Of a DNA stretch of 64,000 nucleotides, positions 24,900-36,984 are shown in pieces. The notes beneath the pieces were generated by a model that worked only from the letters and a program-made list of their open reading frames with translations, made no database searches and was not told where the DNA came from. The stretch is from positions 32,612,001-32,676,000 of the forward strand of contig NC_077222.1 in the NCBI RefSeq assembly GCF_024763615.1, in the 5' to 3' direction. A program made the translations under genes and the position numbers. The stretch's first letter is position 1; each line of letters begins with the position of its first letter. The stretch is from Phlebotomus papatasi. Its lineage: Eukaryota; Arthropoda; Insecta; Diptera; Psychodidae.

Positions 24900-27351
24900 T
24901 TTCTGCACGTAAGCTTATAAACTAACTAGATGCTAAACGGTAAGAGATATGAACATCCGGTTTTCGAGAGATCTCCCCTAAAAGTCGACACAAGGATCAT
25001 TAGTATAACTTTTATTTTCCCGTCACCCTATTCCATCCCTTCCATGTTTTGGATGGTTTTCTTATGCCGGAATATTCTAAAATTCGTTCTTCTCCCCCAA
25101 TTTTCGATTTTAAAAATTTTTAATCATTAAAAAAATGAGTTTTCGTGAATGGTGAGGTGAAATGTCTGCTAAATTTAGTTTTTTTTTTCAAAGAAAATAT
25201 GATGGAAAATTATGAAAAAAAAGCTAAGCAAATGTCATGTTCGAAACGTGAACTTTGATTTTCAATTGATCTCTGAACGTTATATTTTCGAATTTCGCTA
25301 CTAGCTATTAAGTTTTAAGAATTCCAAGATAATTTCACTGAGCGAACAATATTAAAAATATTTAACTGTGTTTTGTTATTATTATTCTGAATGTTATTGA
25401 ATTCGAACAAATGAAAGGATTATAAAATTCTTCTGTTTAAATATTTGAAATTTCTAATTAAAACAACAATAATTAAGCAATTCCAATATTAAAAAAAAAA
25501 TTGTGACTAATAACAGCAACATAATAAAGTGGTATGCAAAACAATATTTTTCACATACAACTCATAAATCCCTTCGAAACCCTGAAGCGTGAATATGTTC
25601 AAACACAGTGGATTAGTCAGTGAGATTTTAAATCATTCTCTGGCGCATTTCAAATAGAAAATTCCTAGAAAATTCATTCTAAAATAATTTCACTTGGAAT
25701 AAATCCCCCTCTGAAATTATAAAGATGAAGAAAAGCGTACTTGTGTTTAATCCAATTGAAAATATTTAAATTCCACCCCAATGTAAACTACAGAATTTAT
25801 GCAATTTAATTCACTGAAAAATGTATTAGATGAAAAATATCATAAAATATGACGAACACGTGCATTTTTCTCACTCCCCTGCTATGTGTCCATCCATTCA
25901 TTGATATTGTTGGTAACAAAAGGCAAAATAATCCCTATATTTATTCTTCTCACTCACTAATCTATCCTTTTATTGAGCGATGTTTTTTGAATGATTCATG
26001 CAGGACAATGCATTTGAATGTGTCCTGTCTTTCTGCACTATTTGCAAAAATCCCTGAATTTTCAAGCAGTGTCATCGTTGCTCAGTTTTTCCTCGAGCAT
26101 GAATCAAACATAAAGAATTAATTTGAACTGTATTGAATTCCAATGACACATTTTCACGTGAATATATAGCTATTGTAGCCCCCTTATTCCCAGCAACACC
26201 AACCTTGACAATATTTTGCAATTCCAGCCAGGATAAATGTTACTTTCATGATAGCAAGTTTATAGTGCCAAGGGTTGGACCCTAACCCTTAGTGTTGACG
26301 CCCCGAAGAAAATCACATGGTGGTTCTTTCAAATGGGAAGTTATGAAGGTGACTGTCAATGACATAGTGTGTGTGGGTGAAAAAGCGCTGAAGAAAATCA
26401 ATGGTTGATATTTATTTTGGTATCTCAACAATAGACAAGTCTCAAAAGACTCCTGAAACTGTGAAGAATACTCAAAGGGTTTAAAATGGGGGCGAAAGAA
26501 ACATTTTTCAACCAGTTTTCAGTGTATTGCACAATCTCTACGAAACAGACCATAAAATTCTTTTAGAAGCTTTTGCGAATTATGTCCCAATTGAACCATT
26601 TGGGTCATTTTATAATGAAAGCAAGATAGCAGAAAAACCTTTAAAAATAAGATATTTTTAAGTTTAAAAAAAGAACATTGAACATTTTAATCGTCATATA
26701 CAAAAATAATAAATCATTAGTAGAAAATTTATTATTGGCTTTGACAAATCATTTTTTTTGGTTAATAAATAATTCGAAATGGGTAATAAATTAGTTTTGA
26801 TACAAGCCATAGATATTGCTATGATCATTTTAATAATGCAATACGCATTAATTTATCTTTCGCAATTTTGTTTTTGCTCGAATTGAAGAGGGAAACAATA
26901 TATTGTCCATTTCATTACCCGTTCTTTATTTGGATTTTGGCAAAATTATCAGGAGACGTTTTTATTTCTTTCAATCTGTTTTTTATTGTCAAAATTGTGT
27001 CTTGAATACTTAATGAAAATCAATAGAAGCTTTAATAGTCTTAATATTCTTGAGTGATGCACTTGCATAAATGCAGATACGACAGTTGTTGATTAAAAAG
27101 ATAGAGCAAATTCTTTTTATATCCGAAAAGGAAAAGTACAAGACATAATATTCGAGAGTACTTCTTCGTTGCTTTTTTCCTTTTGCTATCTAAAACTGTT
27201 AGGAAATTTCTAAGTTCCAAATTACCCCATCTTACTCTATTCTATCAAGCAACACTATACTATTCAATTGTCGTACCAGACATCGTTTACAAGAAATTTA
27301 TATGAATTATGAAAATTCAGTCATTAACATTTGGTGATTCATTACAATTCT
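24900..27351. other. Gene-free AT-rich stretch
   Basis: No supported gene and no clear repeat. Open frames are short, AT-driven and lack motifs. Confidence 0.4.
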
Positions 27352-27353
27352 TA

Positions 27354-27602
27354 CACTGAGAGAAATCCGAAAAAGTTAAAATAACTTTCCGGAAATGTTA
27401 ATTTAACCCAGCAGTATTGATCCAAAATCGATGTAAATATTATCCTTTTTAGGTGTATTAGGGGTTAAAGGTATCCTTTTTCATGTTAATTTTACCCTTA
27501 AAAAGGTGTAAAATTAACATTTCAAAAATGTTGATATATTTTACACCTAAAAAGTGTTAAATTTCTGAAGAAAAAAATCGCACCATATTTTTTTCCTCAA
27601 TG
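27354..27602. mobile_element. TA-flanked MITE, CACTGAGAGAAA family, copy 1
   Basis: Ends are CACTGAGAGAAATCCG and TTTTTTCCTCAATG, flanked by TA (27352-27353 and 27603-27604). The interior repeats words such as GGTGTAAAATTAACAT in both orientations. Two further copies lie at 54944-55183 and 60901-61153. No coding capacity. Confidence 0.7.
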
Positions 27603-27770
27603 TAAAAAAAGAACAAAGGTCAACATTTTTAAAGACCAAAATTACAGAAATATTTTATTAAAACAAAGTACATTTTTCTTAATATTGTATGACCGACTGA
27701 GAAAGATTTTGCATTATGTGTGAACGACGTAATTAAAATTTTACTTCTCGAACTCAATGAGAAAACAGTA

Positions 27771-28834
27771 GCGGAAAGGCTCATAACTTTGTCCAGTGTC
27801 TTATTTTGGACACTTTGAGTATAAAATTGGACACTAAAAATGAATTGATTAAAATTGTGAATTTTTAATCCAATATTTGATGAATAATGAATTCTATCTA
27901 AATATTTGTTCTTTTTGGAAGATTTTAACACTAAATACGTTAAATTTTGAATACATTTGAGTTGAAATTGCTTTGTTGAAAATTCAGTGTGAGCAATTGC
28001 TTAAGAGAAATATGACAGAATTTCGTGTTTACTTCAGTCTTATTTAGCTGTGGTGAAGTACTAACAATGTTTCTTCGCTTTTTTTGAGTGATATTATAGA
28101 ATATTCATTGAATATTGTGTTAATTCACGTTAGTGGTGATTTGTACATTTGATCTGAAGTGAGATTTGCCTTGTGAATTAGATTTTTCGTGCGAAAAATG
28201 GGAAATTTTTTAAGACATTCATCAGTGAGGTGATACTCCTTATTTTGGACAGGTGTTTTTCTCACGAAATTTCGTGAAATTTAACTTTTGTGATGACTAG
28301 GTTGGACAAATACCTGGAAAAACAAAGGAGCATCATCTTTACGAAAGAGATGTAGCGAGAAAGCCTTGAAAGGCTCCCGGAAAGGCCGGGGAATGAGCGA
28401 ATCCGCACGTACTTGGAGCACCGAAGTCAACTCACTTTAATGAATGATATGGAAAGTTTCCGGGCTTCTTGTGACATTCTACGTTTCCCTTACATGAACA
28501 GGAAGAGGACTTGGTAAGATAGGTTCATGAAATGAAGAACAATGGGCATCTTGTTGAGGCGGATTAGCTGTCCAAATTTGCAGCCAAGTTGTCCAAATTA
28601 ATAACCAACTTGTCCAAAATAAGAGTCAAATTCACCTCTACCTATCACTTCATTTTTAAACGTATTAAAATTAATTTTAGTATTAATAAGATAATAATTA
28701 GTTTGCCAAGTTTCTAAACAACCCTTCTGAAAAGAGAGTAACAAAAAAAGTCAATTAGTAGTGAAAATATCGCACTTCAAACTTGGAACATCGATGCTTA
28801 TAAGCAGACTGGACAAAATTATGAGCCTTTACCC
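27771..28834 (+). mobile_element. TA-flanked psq-HTH element, copy 1 (TGTCCAAA type)
   Basis: This 1.06-kb element matches 28994-30061 almost end to end. The right end, read inward, is GGGTAAAGGCTCATAATTTT; the left end is a decayed version (GGAAAGGCTCATAACTTT). TA lies at 27769-27770 and 28835-28836. The word TTTTGGACA/TGTCCAAA recurs three times near the left end, around 28235, around 28570-28620 and at the right end. From about 28314 it contains the remnant of an N-terminal pipsqueak-type HTH, whose start codon is mutated to ATA, and a later remnant near 28500 with internal stops. TA target and psq-HTH suggest a pogo-group transposon. Confidence 0.7.
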
Positions 28835-28993
28835 TATATACAATACACTTTTTGCAAATTTGTCACCGATTTGGAACTTAAACGGTTACCAGATATAAAT
28901 TCTTGGTTTTCGGTGACCCTTCTATTCCACTTCTATTTAAAAATAGAACAAAATGCCCATTTTCAAAAATTCCTCAATTCAAAGATACCAATA

Positions 28994-30061
28994 GGGGAAA
29001 TGCTTCTAATTTTGTCCAGTTTCTTATTTTGGACACTTTGAGGATAACATTGGACACTAAAAATAAATTGATTAAAATGATGGATTTTTATTCCAATATT
29101 TGATGAATAATGAATTCTATCTAAATATTTGTTCTTTTTGGAAGATTTTAACACTAAATACGTTAAATTTTGAATATGATTTGAGTTGAAATTGCTTTGT
29201 TGAAAATTCAGTGTGAGCAATTGCTTACGAGAAATATGACAGAACTTCGTGGCTTACTTCAGTCTTATTTAGTTTTGGTGAAGTACTAACAAAGTTTGTT
29301 CGCTGTTTTTGAGTGATATTATTGAATATTCATTGAATATTGTGTTGATTCACGTTACTGATGATTTGTACATTTGACCTGAAGTGAGATTTGCCTTGTG
29401 AATTATATTTTTCGTGTGAAAAATGGGAAATTTTTTAAGACATTCACCAGTGAGGTGATGATTCTTATTTTGGACAGGTGTTTTTCTCACGAAATTTCGT
29501 GAAGTTTTAGCTTTTGTGATGACTAGGTTGGACAAATGCCTGGAGAAATGAAGGAGCATCGTCTCTACGAAAGAGATGCAGTGAGAAATGCCTTGAAAGG
29601 CTCCCGGAAAGGGCAGGGAATGAGCGAATCCGCACGTACTTGGAGTACCGAAGTCAACTCACTTTAATGAATGATATGGAAAGTTTCTGGGCTTCTTGTG
29701 ACATTCCACGTTTCCCTTACATGACCAGGAAGAGGACTTGGTAAGATTGGTTCATAAAATGAAGAACAATGGGCATTCTGTTGAGGCGGATTATCTGTCC
29801 AAATTTACAGACAAGTTGTAAAAATTAATAACCAAGTTGTCCAAAATAAGAGTCAAATTCACCTCTACATATCAATTCATTTTTAAACGTATTAAAACTA
29901 ATTTTAGTAAAAATAAGATGATAAATAGCTTGCCAAGTTTCTAAACAATCCTTCTGAAAAGAGAGTAACAAGAAAAGTCAATTAGTATTGAAAATATGGC
30001 ACTTCAAACTTAGGATATCGATGCTTATATGCAGACTGTCCAAAATTATAAGCACTTCCCC
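28994..30061 (+). mobile_element. TA-flanked psq-HTH element, copy 2 (TGTCCAAA type)
   Basis: This 1068-bp element has ends GGGGAAATGCTTCTAATTTT and, read inward from the right, GGGGAAGTGCTTATAATTTT, with TA at 28992-28993 and 30062-30063. It is nearly identical to copy 1, which lies 160 bp upstream in the same orientation. It holds TGTCCAAA-type words at the left end (three), near 29470, around 29797-29850 and at the right end. A short frame at 29536-29667 encodes the psq-like HTH start. A later segment near 29715 reads EEDLVRLVHKMKNNG, resembling the second (CENP-B-type) HTH of pogo transposases. No catalytic domain remains. Confidence 0.75.
29536..29667 (+). pseudogene. psq-type HTH remnant in TA element copy 2
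   Basis: The 43-residue frame contains HRLYERDAVRNALKGSRKG then MSESARTW, which fits the first two helices of a pipsqueak-type HTH (Y-x-x-x-D-x-x-x-A-L...). A shift of frame after about residue 36 gives VPKST, the start of the expected third helix, so the domain is broken by a frameshift. In intact relatives this domain binds transposon ends. Here it is a fossil. Confidence 0.5.
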
Positions 30062-30063
30062 TA

Positions 30064-33000
30064 CTTCCTTGAAATGCCTTAACTTTTTGACTTTCTGATA
30101 GCTTCTTATTAGTACCGCAACGCATTCTAAGGATTAAACTTGGTAAAACGGTTAAAGACGTTAAAGATATCGACTTTAGACAACACCATCTTTATCGATA
30201 TTCGGTAAAGAAGTTCTCACTCATTTTACTCTTGCACTTATTTCTCGTGGTCCTATCCCAAAAACGATTCCATTGATTTAAAAAAAAAATGTTATTATTT
30301 AAATTCGATTTTGACATCTGTGTACTGTGTACACTTCTGTGTACTCAATTCCCCCAGGACATGAGTCTGATAACAACCTTATAGCAATCCCTGAAAAAAG
30401 AGGCATAGTTCCTGTATGAGATATTGTGCCGTATTAATACCAGGTATAATAGAAAAGTTTGTCATAACTCTTTGAAAAAAGATTTATAAATAGAATTAAT
30501 CTATCATCGATTCATTCATATTACTTATTATTATTTTTTATTAATCACAGCTGTTTAGAAACCCTAAAATAACAATAAAATATCCCTGTACAATGTCAGT
30601 CATTCGGGAAAATTGAAAATCATTGATCATTTAATGAAAAACATTATTGGAAATTTATTACAGTTGGTAGGGAAGTCATAGGAAAATTTAACATGCCAAT
30701 TACGGTGAAAGCTCATGAAGCTTTTCCCATTTTACCACAGACTCGTCCTGTCTCTCCGATATCAGAGATTGTCATTTTGTATTATTGACAGTTGGATATT
30801 TATTATTTTATGCCAATACCGTTTTCTCACTCTTTCTCCCCCGATACAGTATATTTTTTTATCCAGCCCCTCTGATTACAACGTGGATGGTATATTCAGT
30901 ATATCGAAAGTTACGGAGGATGGTAACTATATATGAGAGGTGATTTATAAAGGGTGTCAATTAAATATTTGATGGTCGCTGTAAGTGTTTATTGGGTGGA
31001 TCGTATAGTTTGCTGTTAGATATAGTTTAACCTAGGATATATACATATATATCTGTAGGGAAAAATGGCTCGTGTGGGTGTGGAAAAGCAGGAAAAGAAT
31101 GGAAAAAGCTTCCACATTATAAAAAATGACACCATTTTTCAACACCCGTCATTCCAATTGGAGAGAGAGAGAGGAGAGAAGCAATTGTAAATTTGTGGAG
31201 GACAATAAAAAATGTGTTTTATATGAAATCAATAAATAAAATATTCAACTACCTCCTCTCACCACTTCTTTCACTACTTTTCACTGCATCACAAATGCCC
31301 AGGGCTTTTTATGATACAGTTTTTTCACCCCTCCCACATCCCCTACACCACATATATCCTATGCCAATAAATAATGTCCTTCGATGTATATTTTTGTTTG
31401 AGGAAAAACCTAATGTAAATTTTAGTGAATACGATAGATCTGTTCATATAGTACAATTTTGCAAATACGTGGTATTTTAGTATTTAAACCGGAATATTTT
31501 GGCTGCTATATGTATTAAAATATTCCCTCTTCTCCCGAGCCTTCAGCCAGAAAAACTTTATGAAGGTTTTGAGGGATGTGGTTTATGTTGTGTATTTTAA
31601 AATCATTAATCAAAATTTTTGTGTAACATTTTTAGGGTTTCGGTGGGATGGTCCATATTTAATAAACTGGGCTAAGGTATCAACGTTTAGTAAAAACTTA
31701 ATTGATTTTTCCAACGCTGTATGCCCGAAATACTGTCGCCAATTTAAGAGCGCGGGGCAATTTAAAACAAGCCTAATTTCTATTTTTTTTATTTTTATTT
31801 TTACAAATCTTAAGAAACTTCATAGTCATTCAAACCTATTCTGGGGTTGAATTGTATCGCATTATACTAAATTTATTATAGTTACTACCATAAAAAAGCC
31901 AACCAAGTCCTCCAATCGGCCATCGCCGTCTTAGCATTATTCTGACCTTCTGTCGATATCGATGGGAAAGCTACATCTTGAATTATATTTTAATTTGACT
32001 GTTTTTATGTCTTAATTTGTAAGACTAAAATCCTGATTATGAAAGTTTTTCAGCAAGGTTAATTAAAACAACTCTGGAGAATATTTTCTCCTCAAGAAAA
32101 ATATAATTTAAAGCGTACAACTCCCAAAAGATTGCTCTTGCAATTTACACTCTATATAGATCTAAATGCATCTCACTTTATAAAGTTACGCTTAGTTCTG
32201 CAAAGAACATTTTTAATAAAAACTTATGCAAGGTTGAATTTTGATAGAATGAGTGGCAACTCCAACCTTCGAATATAATTTTAAAAATTCATTTTTCCAC
32301 CATTAAAAAAAAATGCAAAAAACATGCAAACAATCACATTTGTCTTTTCCAAACGGTGAAAAAAAAATCTGGATTGCATGGATAAAACCAAATAAATTAC
32401 AATTTTTATGTTCGTGTTTTCAGACATCGATAAAATATCAAAGAATATTCAACACTTTTTTTTCTCCCCCTTTTGCTCCATATAATAATTTTCTCCTTGA
32501 CAGAATGATTTGTTTACTTCAATACACAAAATATTCTTACGTGTTTATCCTTCATTTTCATGCATTGACTTTTCAAGAGCGTGTACGGTGAATAAGAGTG
32601 GCATCGTTTGAAAGAAAATTGCAGTATATGGAAAGCTTATCGAAAATGCCACTCATGCACCATCAATGATGGTTACTTTAACGCCCAATTGCACCAATAG
32701 TCTTGTTCTTTGTGGGAGGGTGGGAAGCCACACATACACAAACGTTTTGGAAAGAAATCAGAGAAATATAGATATTGGGATAGGCTGACAAAAAAAGCGG
32801 GAAAGTTTGCTATACTTTCTCTGACCCTTCTTGATCATTATCATTATCATCATCTCAGCATATCCTGCGCCTACAAATTTACTGCCAAAGTATGTTTTAT
32901 CAAAATATTTTCAACAAATCGTCACTAATGGCCAATAATCTATATGTATCTGTTGTGTCTCTTGGGTTCACCCTCTTTGGAGAGCACCCTCTATTCCAGA

Positions 33001-33829
33001 AGCCAGAGGACCAAAAAATAAGAAAATAAAAAGCAACTGAGAGTCACACCCTCAGCCATACATGGGGATCACACATTCTGTGGCTTCTACACAATTCACA
33101 AAATTTATCTCGAAAAACATTCAACTCACGTATCACGGATGGAACTAGTGTTCTAAGAGTAGTTATATCTCAACTCATCCCCCATGACTATGGCATCATC
33201 CCTTCCGACATAAAAGAAACTTTTCTACATCTAAGCGACGTGTTCGAGCCACCGACTTCTTCATCCCTTATATACCAAAACCCACCATCTCATGTGTACT
33301 CCGTGACCCCACAACAAGGGAGAGTTTAGAATTTTTTCGTGATGTACGGAAAAGAATGGTACAGTCGAGCCCAAATGAAGTGCAATTGAATTTTCAGGAA
33401 ATTCCTTCACGTTTCCGTGACTAATTTAATTCTATATTTTTCAAGGTGAATGTTGCACCTTCAAATAATTTTAGGTCACGCCTCTTATAATGCTCATTTT
33501 CTCAATAAACATTTTCTCAATGGCTATAAAGGCTGTCAAGCATGCCGAAAAACTCTATTGTGGGTGGGTCCTAAAAGGTCTTGTTGACTGATAAATAAGC
33601 CACGCCCCTAAACCTTTAAGAAGTATAAAAGAGAAACCGAGGTCTTCACAGCAAAAAAAAAATGAAAAATATCTAAGATTACAAATAAAAGTATTATAAC
33701 AGCCCTAAATTCTAATTGTAATGAATAAAAAGTAACCTAAATTGAAGTTGGGACAAAAACAAGTTTCGACTTGTGGAATTTTACTTCAGTCGCTGCAATA
33801 TTTACTGGAACTGATCCAGAAATCCAGTA
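30064..33829. other. Gene-free AT-rich stretch
   Basis: No supported gene. One copy of the dispersed GC-rich motif lies at 31918-31933 (one mismatch). CACGCCC-type boxes occur near 33475 and 33602. Open frames are short and unrecognisable. Confidence 0.4.
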
Positions 33830-33832
33830 TTA

Positions 33833-33978
33833 TGCCCAACGCACAATAATTTTTGTTCGTAAATATATTTTCAGAATTTCTAATGAGAATGAGCGAGACA
33901 ACTAGATGTAGGTCTCATTCACTCTCATTGAAAAGTCAAAAAGATATTTACGAAAAAAAAGTTATTATGCGTTGGGCA
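33833..33978. mobile_element. Palindromic TTA-flanked MITE (TGCCCAACGCA)
   Basis: Inverted ends TGCCCAACGCACAATAA and TTATTATGCGTTGGGCA enclose a near-palindromic interior centred near 33908. TTA is duplicated at 33830-33832 and 33979-33981. The 3-bp TWA target points to a PIF/Harbinger-derived MITE. Confidence 0.65.
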
Positions 33979-34081
33979 TTATGGAAGATACATCGAATAG
34001 ACATCCAGAATAGAATGGCTACTCTGAAAAAAAATCTTGTTGAACAAATTATTTTGTTAAAATTTTGTCAAAAGGATGTTA

Positions 34082-35144
34082 GGGTAAGTGTGCCAAATTT
34101 CGGCCAGCTTCTAATTTCGGCCACTTTAAGTGCAATTTCGGCCAAGCAAATAAATTAATTAAAATTATGTATGTAATCTTCGAATAGTCAATGAATTCAT
34201 TTTGTTTTTAAATATTTATTCAATTTAGGATGTAGTAACACAAAGATCGTTAAATTTTAGGCATAATTTGAATTTAAATTGTGTTGTAAAAACTCAGTGT
34301 GGAAAGAGTCTTACGAAAAATGTGACAGATCACTTGTGTTTCTAGCAGTCTTGTGATTTGTGGTGAAGTGCAAAAGGTTTTCCTTCGGTGTTTTTCATAG
34401 AAATTGATTAGTTTTCATTAAAGATTGTTTCTGTTTATGTTAATAGTGAATCAATCTTTAAATTTCGGGTAAAATTTCCCAGCTGGATCCTGTATTTCGC
34501 GTAAAAAAGTAGATACTCTGTGAGCGTCTCTCCGGTGAGGTAGTATTGCCTATTCCGGCAACATCTTTTGCTTTCCTAAATTTCTTATTAATTTTGTGTG
34601 TGTGTGTTTTTTTTTTTTTTAATTTCTGAGTTCTACAATGTCCAGAGAAAAAAAACATCGCTTCTATGAAAAAGACGATGTGGAAAAGGCCTTGGAAGAG
34701 TTCAGGAAGGCCAAATTGCTACGGGAATCTGCGCATAAAAATTTGAGATGCTACTCTTCAGGTCTTCAGGACAAATTACACGGAAAATCTCAGGATTTGT
34801 GGGTCATATAAACGTATTAAACTAAATATTAAACTCGTTCCGTATGACGTTTTGAAATTTTCAATCCGTTGCGTCACAAAAGGTGATCACAAACAAGGTA
34901 GCCGGAATTTCACTCAAAGTGGCCGGAATATTACCCAATGCAATGCCCACATTTTTATTCATTTTTCAATATTTTAGGAAGTGATTTAAAGAAAACAAAG
35001 ATGATAAACTAGTTTTCAAGGTTCCACACAATCCTCCTGAAAAGGAAGGAACAAGAAATATCAGTATGTATTAAAAATATTGGATTTCAAACTTAGGACT
35101 TCGGTGCTTATATGCAACTATGCCGAAATTTGGAACACTTGCCC
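34082..35144 (+). mobile_element. TA-flanked psq-HTH element, copy 3 (GGCCGAAA type)
   Basis: This 1063-bp element is a diverged relative of copies 1 and 2. Its ends are GGGTAAGTGTGCCAAATTTC and, read inward from the right, GGGCAAGTGTTCCAAATTTC, with TA at 34080-34081 and 35145-35146. TTTCGGCCA occurs three times at the left end. ATTCCGGCAA near 34553, GCCGGAAT twice near 34900-34940 and GCCGAAATT near the right end sit at the positions where copies 1 and 2 carry TGTCCAAA-type words. It contains a small psq-HTH frame at 34638-34811. No catalytic domain was seen. Confidence 0.7.
34638..34811 (+). pseudogene. psq-type HTH remnant in TA element copy 3
   Basis: A 57-residue frame starts MSREKKHRFYEKDDVEKAL and continues through ESAHKNL to SSGLQDKLHGK, then stops. 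The spacing Y-x-x-x-D-D-V-x-x-A-L ... L-x-D-K-L-x-G-K matches the pipsqueak-type HTH found at the N terminus of pogo-group transposases and some host regulators. Unlike copies 1 and 2, all three helices stay in one frame. It may be a truncated transposase start or, less likely, a small DNA-binding peptide. Confidence 0.55.
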
Positions 35145-35146
35145 TA

Positions 35147-35878
35147 TTTACCAATTTGACAAAACTTGTCCTCGCATTTTATATAGAAAAATACCCTTTT
35201 GACAAATTTTTAACAAAATCCAGTTGACCGCCGATTTGGCAAAACTTTTTTATTTCAGAGTAGTTAAATATAGTAGTTCTTCATACAACATATTTTGTGG
35301 GCGTGGCCAATTTTCATTTAATGGAATACTTTCGACTCCGCCCACTATGATGTTAGTGGTAACAGTTGCAATTACAGGCCTTGTTGCGACTAATTAATCC
35401 AAATTCAAGTAACTTAAACTAGTGTGTCCGTTTTGGATCTTGTCAGTCTTGAAGTGGTGTGACGGGCGTGACATAGAGTAATTTAAAAAAGATATAGACT
35501 CTAAGGAACACCAATTGACACTTTAAAAAATCGTATGGCATGATCTATTGGCATTCTATTTTGTACCATTTGGGATACAAAATTTAAACACCTATCTTTA
35601 TATGAAAAGACAGTTTAATGAGGAAACGTTCTATGAGGTACATTAAATAAATTTCAATATTTTGACAGAAATGTCAATAAATATTCCATGCCGAAGAGGT
35701 ATTCCTTTGATCCCATTTTTTTTAAGGTGGGGTCACCGAAAATCATAAGTCGATATCTCCTACCGTTTAACCTCTAAGCCGGTAACATAGTATAGTAATG
35801 ATTTTGCATTTTATTTAATTTTTGATTACAAGTTATAAAAAGTACTGTATTATTAATCTGTGACAAATACACTATACC
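35147..35878. other. Gene-free stretch with GC boxes and a dispersed repeat
   Basis: No gene. GTGGGCGTGGCC at about 35297 and TCCGCCCAC at about 35334 form an inverted pair. About 35715-35790 (GGTCACCGAAAATCATAAG, CGATATCTCCTACCGTTTAA) matches 46655-46725. Confidence 0.4.
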
Positions 35879-35881
35879 TAA

Positions 35882-36019
35882 AGGCCTCTACACATTGGGA
35901 GCAATTTCGTCAAAAATTGCATTTGTGACGAAATTTTGACGTTTCCACGTACAACACTGCAAGTAATTTCCTTCAAAAAGCGATTTTTGACGAAAATTGC
36001 TCCCAATGTGTAGAAACCC
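35882..36019. mobile_element. Palindromic MITE (AGGCCTCTACACATTGGG), unit 1 of a pair
   Basis: A 138-bp element begins AGGCCTCTACACATTGGGAG and ends with a near-complement (TTGCTCCCAATGTGTAG...). TAA flanks it at 35879-35881 and 36020-36022. The second TAA also serves the next unit. Confidence 0.65.
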
Positions 36020-36022
36020 TAA

Positions 36023-36162
36023 TGGCCTCTACACATTGAGAGCAATTTTTGTCAAAAGTTGCTTTTTTGAAGGAAATTCCCTGCAGCGTTGTAGGGGGAA
36101 ACGTCAAATTTCTGTCAAAAACGCAATTTTTGACGAAAATTGCTCCCAATGTGTAGACGCCT
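36023..36162. mobile_element. Palindromic MITE, unit 2 of the pair
   Basis: A 140-bp element of the same family in direct orientation to unit 1, flanked by TAA at 36020-36022 and 36163-36165. A third, diverged copy is at 53251-53381. A TWA target suggests PIF/Harbinger ancestry. Confidence 0.65.
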
Positions 36163-36165
36163 TAA

Positions 36166-36930
36166 AGCTTAACTTTCGTCATCACTCAAGTGTTCCATCC
36201 TGTGCGCACTGGATGAACCAGGAAAAAAACCAGCAATTGCAAAGAAATTTTCATATTCTCCGTTCTCACGTTATTTTCTCAACATCTTCGCACCCTCTTG
36301 AACGCAATATTTTTATACACCCAAACCAACTCATTCCATTTTTGTCAACCCTCAAAACGACAAAAAGCACGTTTTCAATATTATTGCAAGAAAATCATGC
36401 TGCTATCCTCATTCCAATGTTAATAAAAGGCTTCATACGAAAATTTCTTCAATTTCTCAGTTAAGCCCCAAAATATACCCCTGGCTCAGCACATGAAGGA
36501 GTTTATGCCACCAGAGACATCTTCGTATAAGAAATTGTATAATGCACCATTCTAATAAAAGTTGCACAAATCTCTTTTGAGCTGTATTTTTCAATCTCAC
36601 GTCTCTGTCTCAAAAAAAAAGGAGTCATTCCTTCAGGCACAGCATAAGCTTATGTGGTAGAACATTATGCAATAAATCTTCATCTTTTGCAATGAAAATG
36701 CACAGCAAGAGGCAAAACAATACACCTAAAGGTGGTATTTTCCATGAAAATGTATCTCTGAACTGAAGGTGGTTTATGGTAATGATCATTTTACGACTTT
36801 TCACAAAATTTATTAAAAATTATTCTTGTTAAAAAAGTTTATGTGACGACTTCTATTGACAAACACATATTGCTTGAACTCTAGTCTAAAATGAATTAAA
36901 ATTTGAGGTCGATCGGACGACATGAAATTT
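36166..36930. other. Gene-free stretch
   Basis: Nothing beyond AT-rich sequence. A 155-codon frame at 35997-36464 runs through the MITE and has no recognisable domain, so it is treated as chance. Confidence 0.4.
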
Positions 36931-36939
36931 TGTTAGGAT

Positions 36940-36976
36940 TATAGTAGGTGAGATTGTTAAGAATCTCACCTAATAT
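36940..36976. repeat. Short palindromic repeat, copy 2
   Basis: GGTGAGATTGTTAAGAATCTC followed by ACC is the same palindrome as at 24296-24332 with one mismatch. The outer flanks also match in inverted orientation. Confidence 0.5.
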
Positions 36977-36984
36977 AGACATAG

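Noticed and set aside
35997..36464. 155-codon plus-strand frame
   Set aside because: It starts within a palindromic MITE and continues into unrelated sequence, without protein-like motifs.
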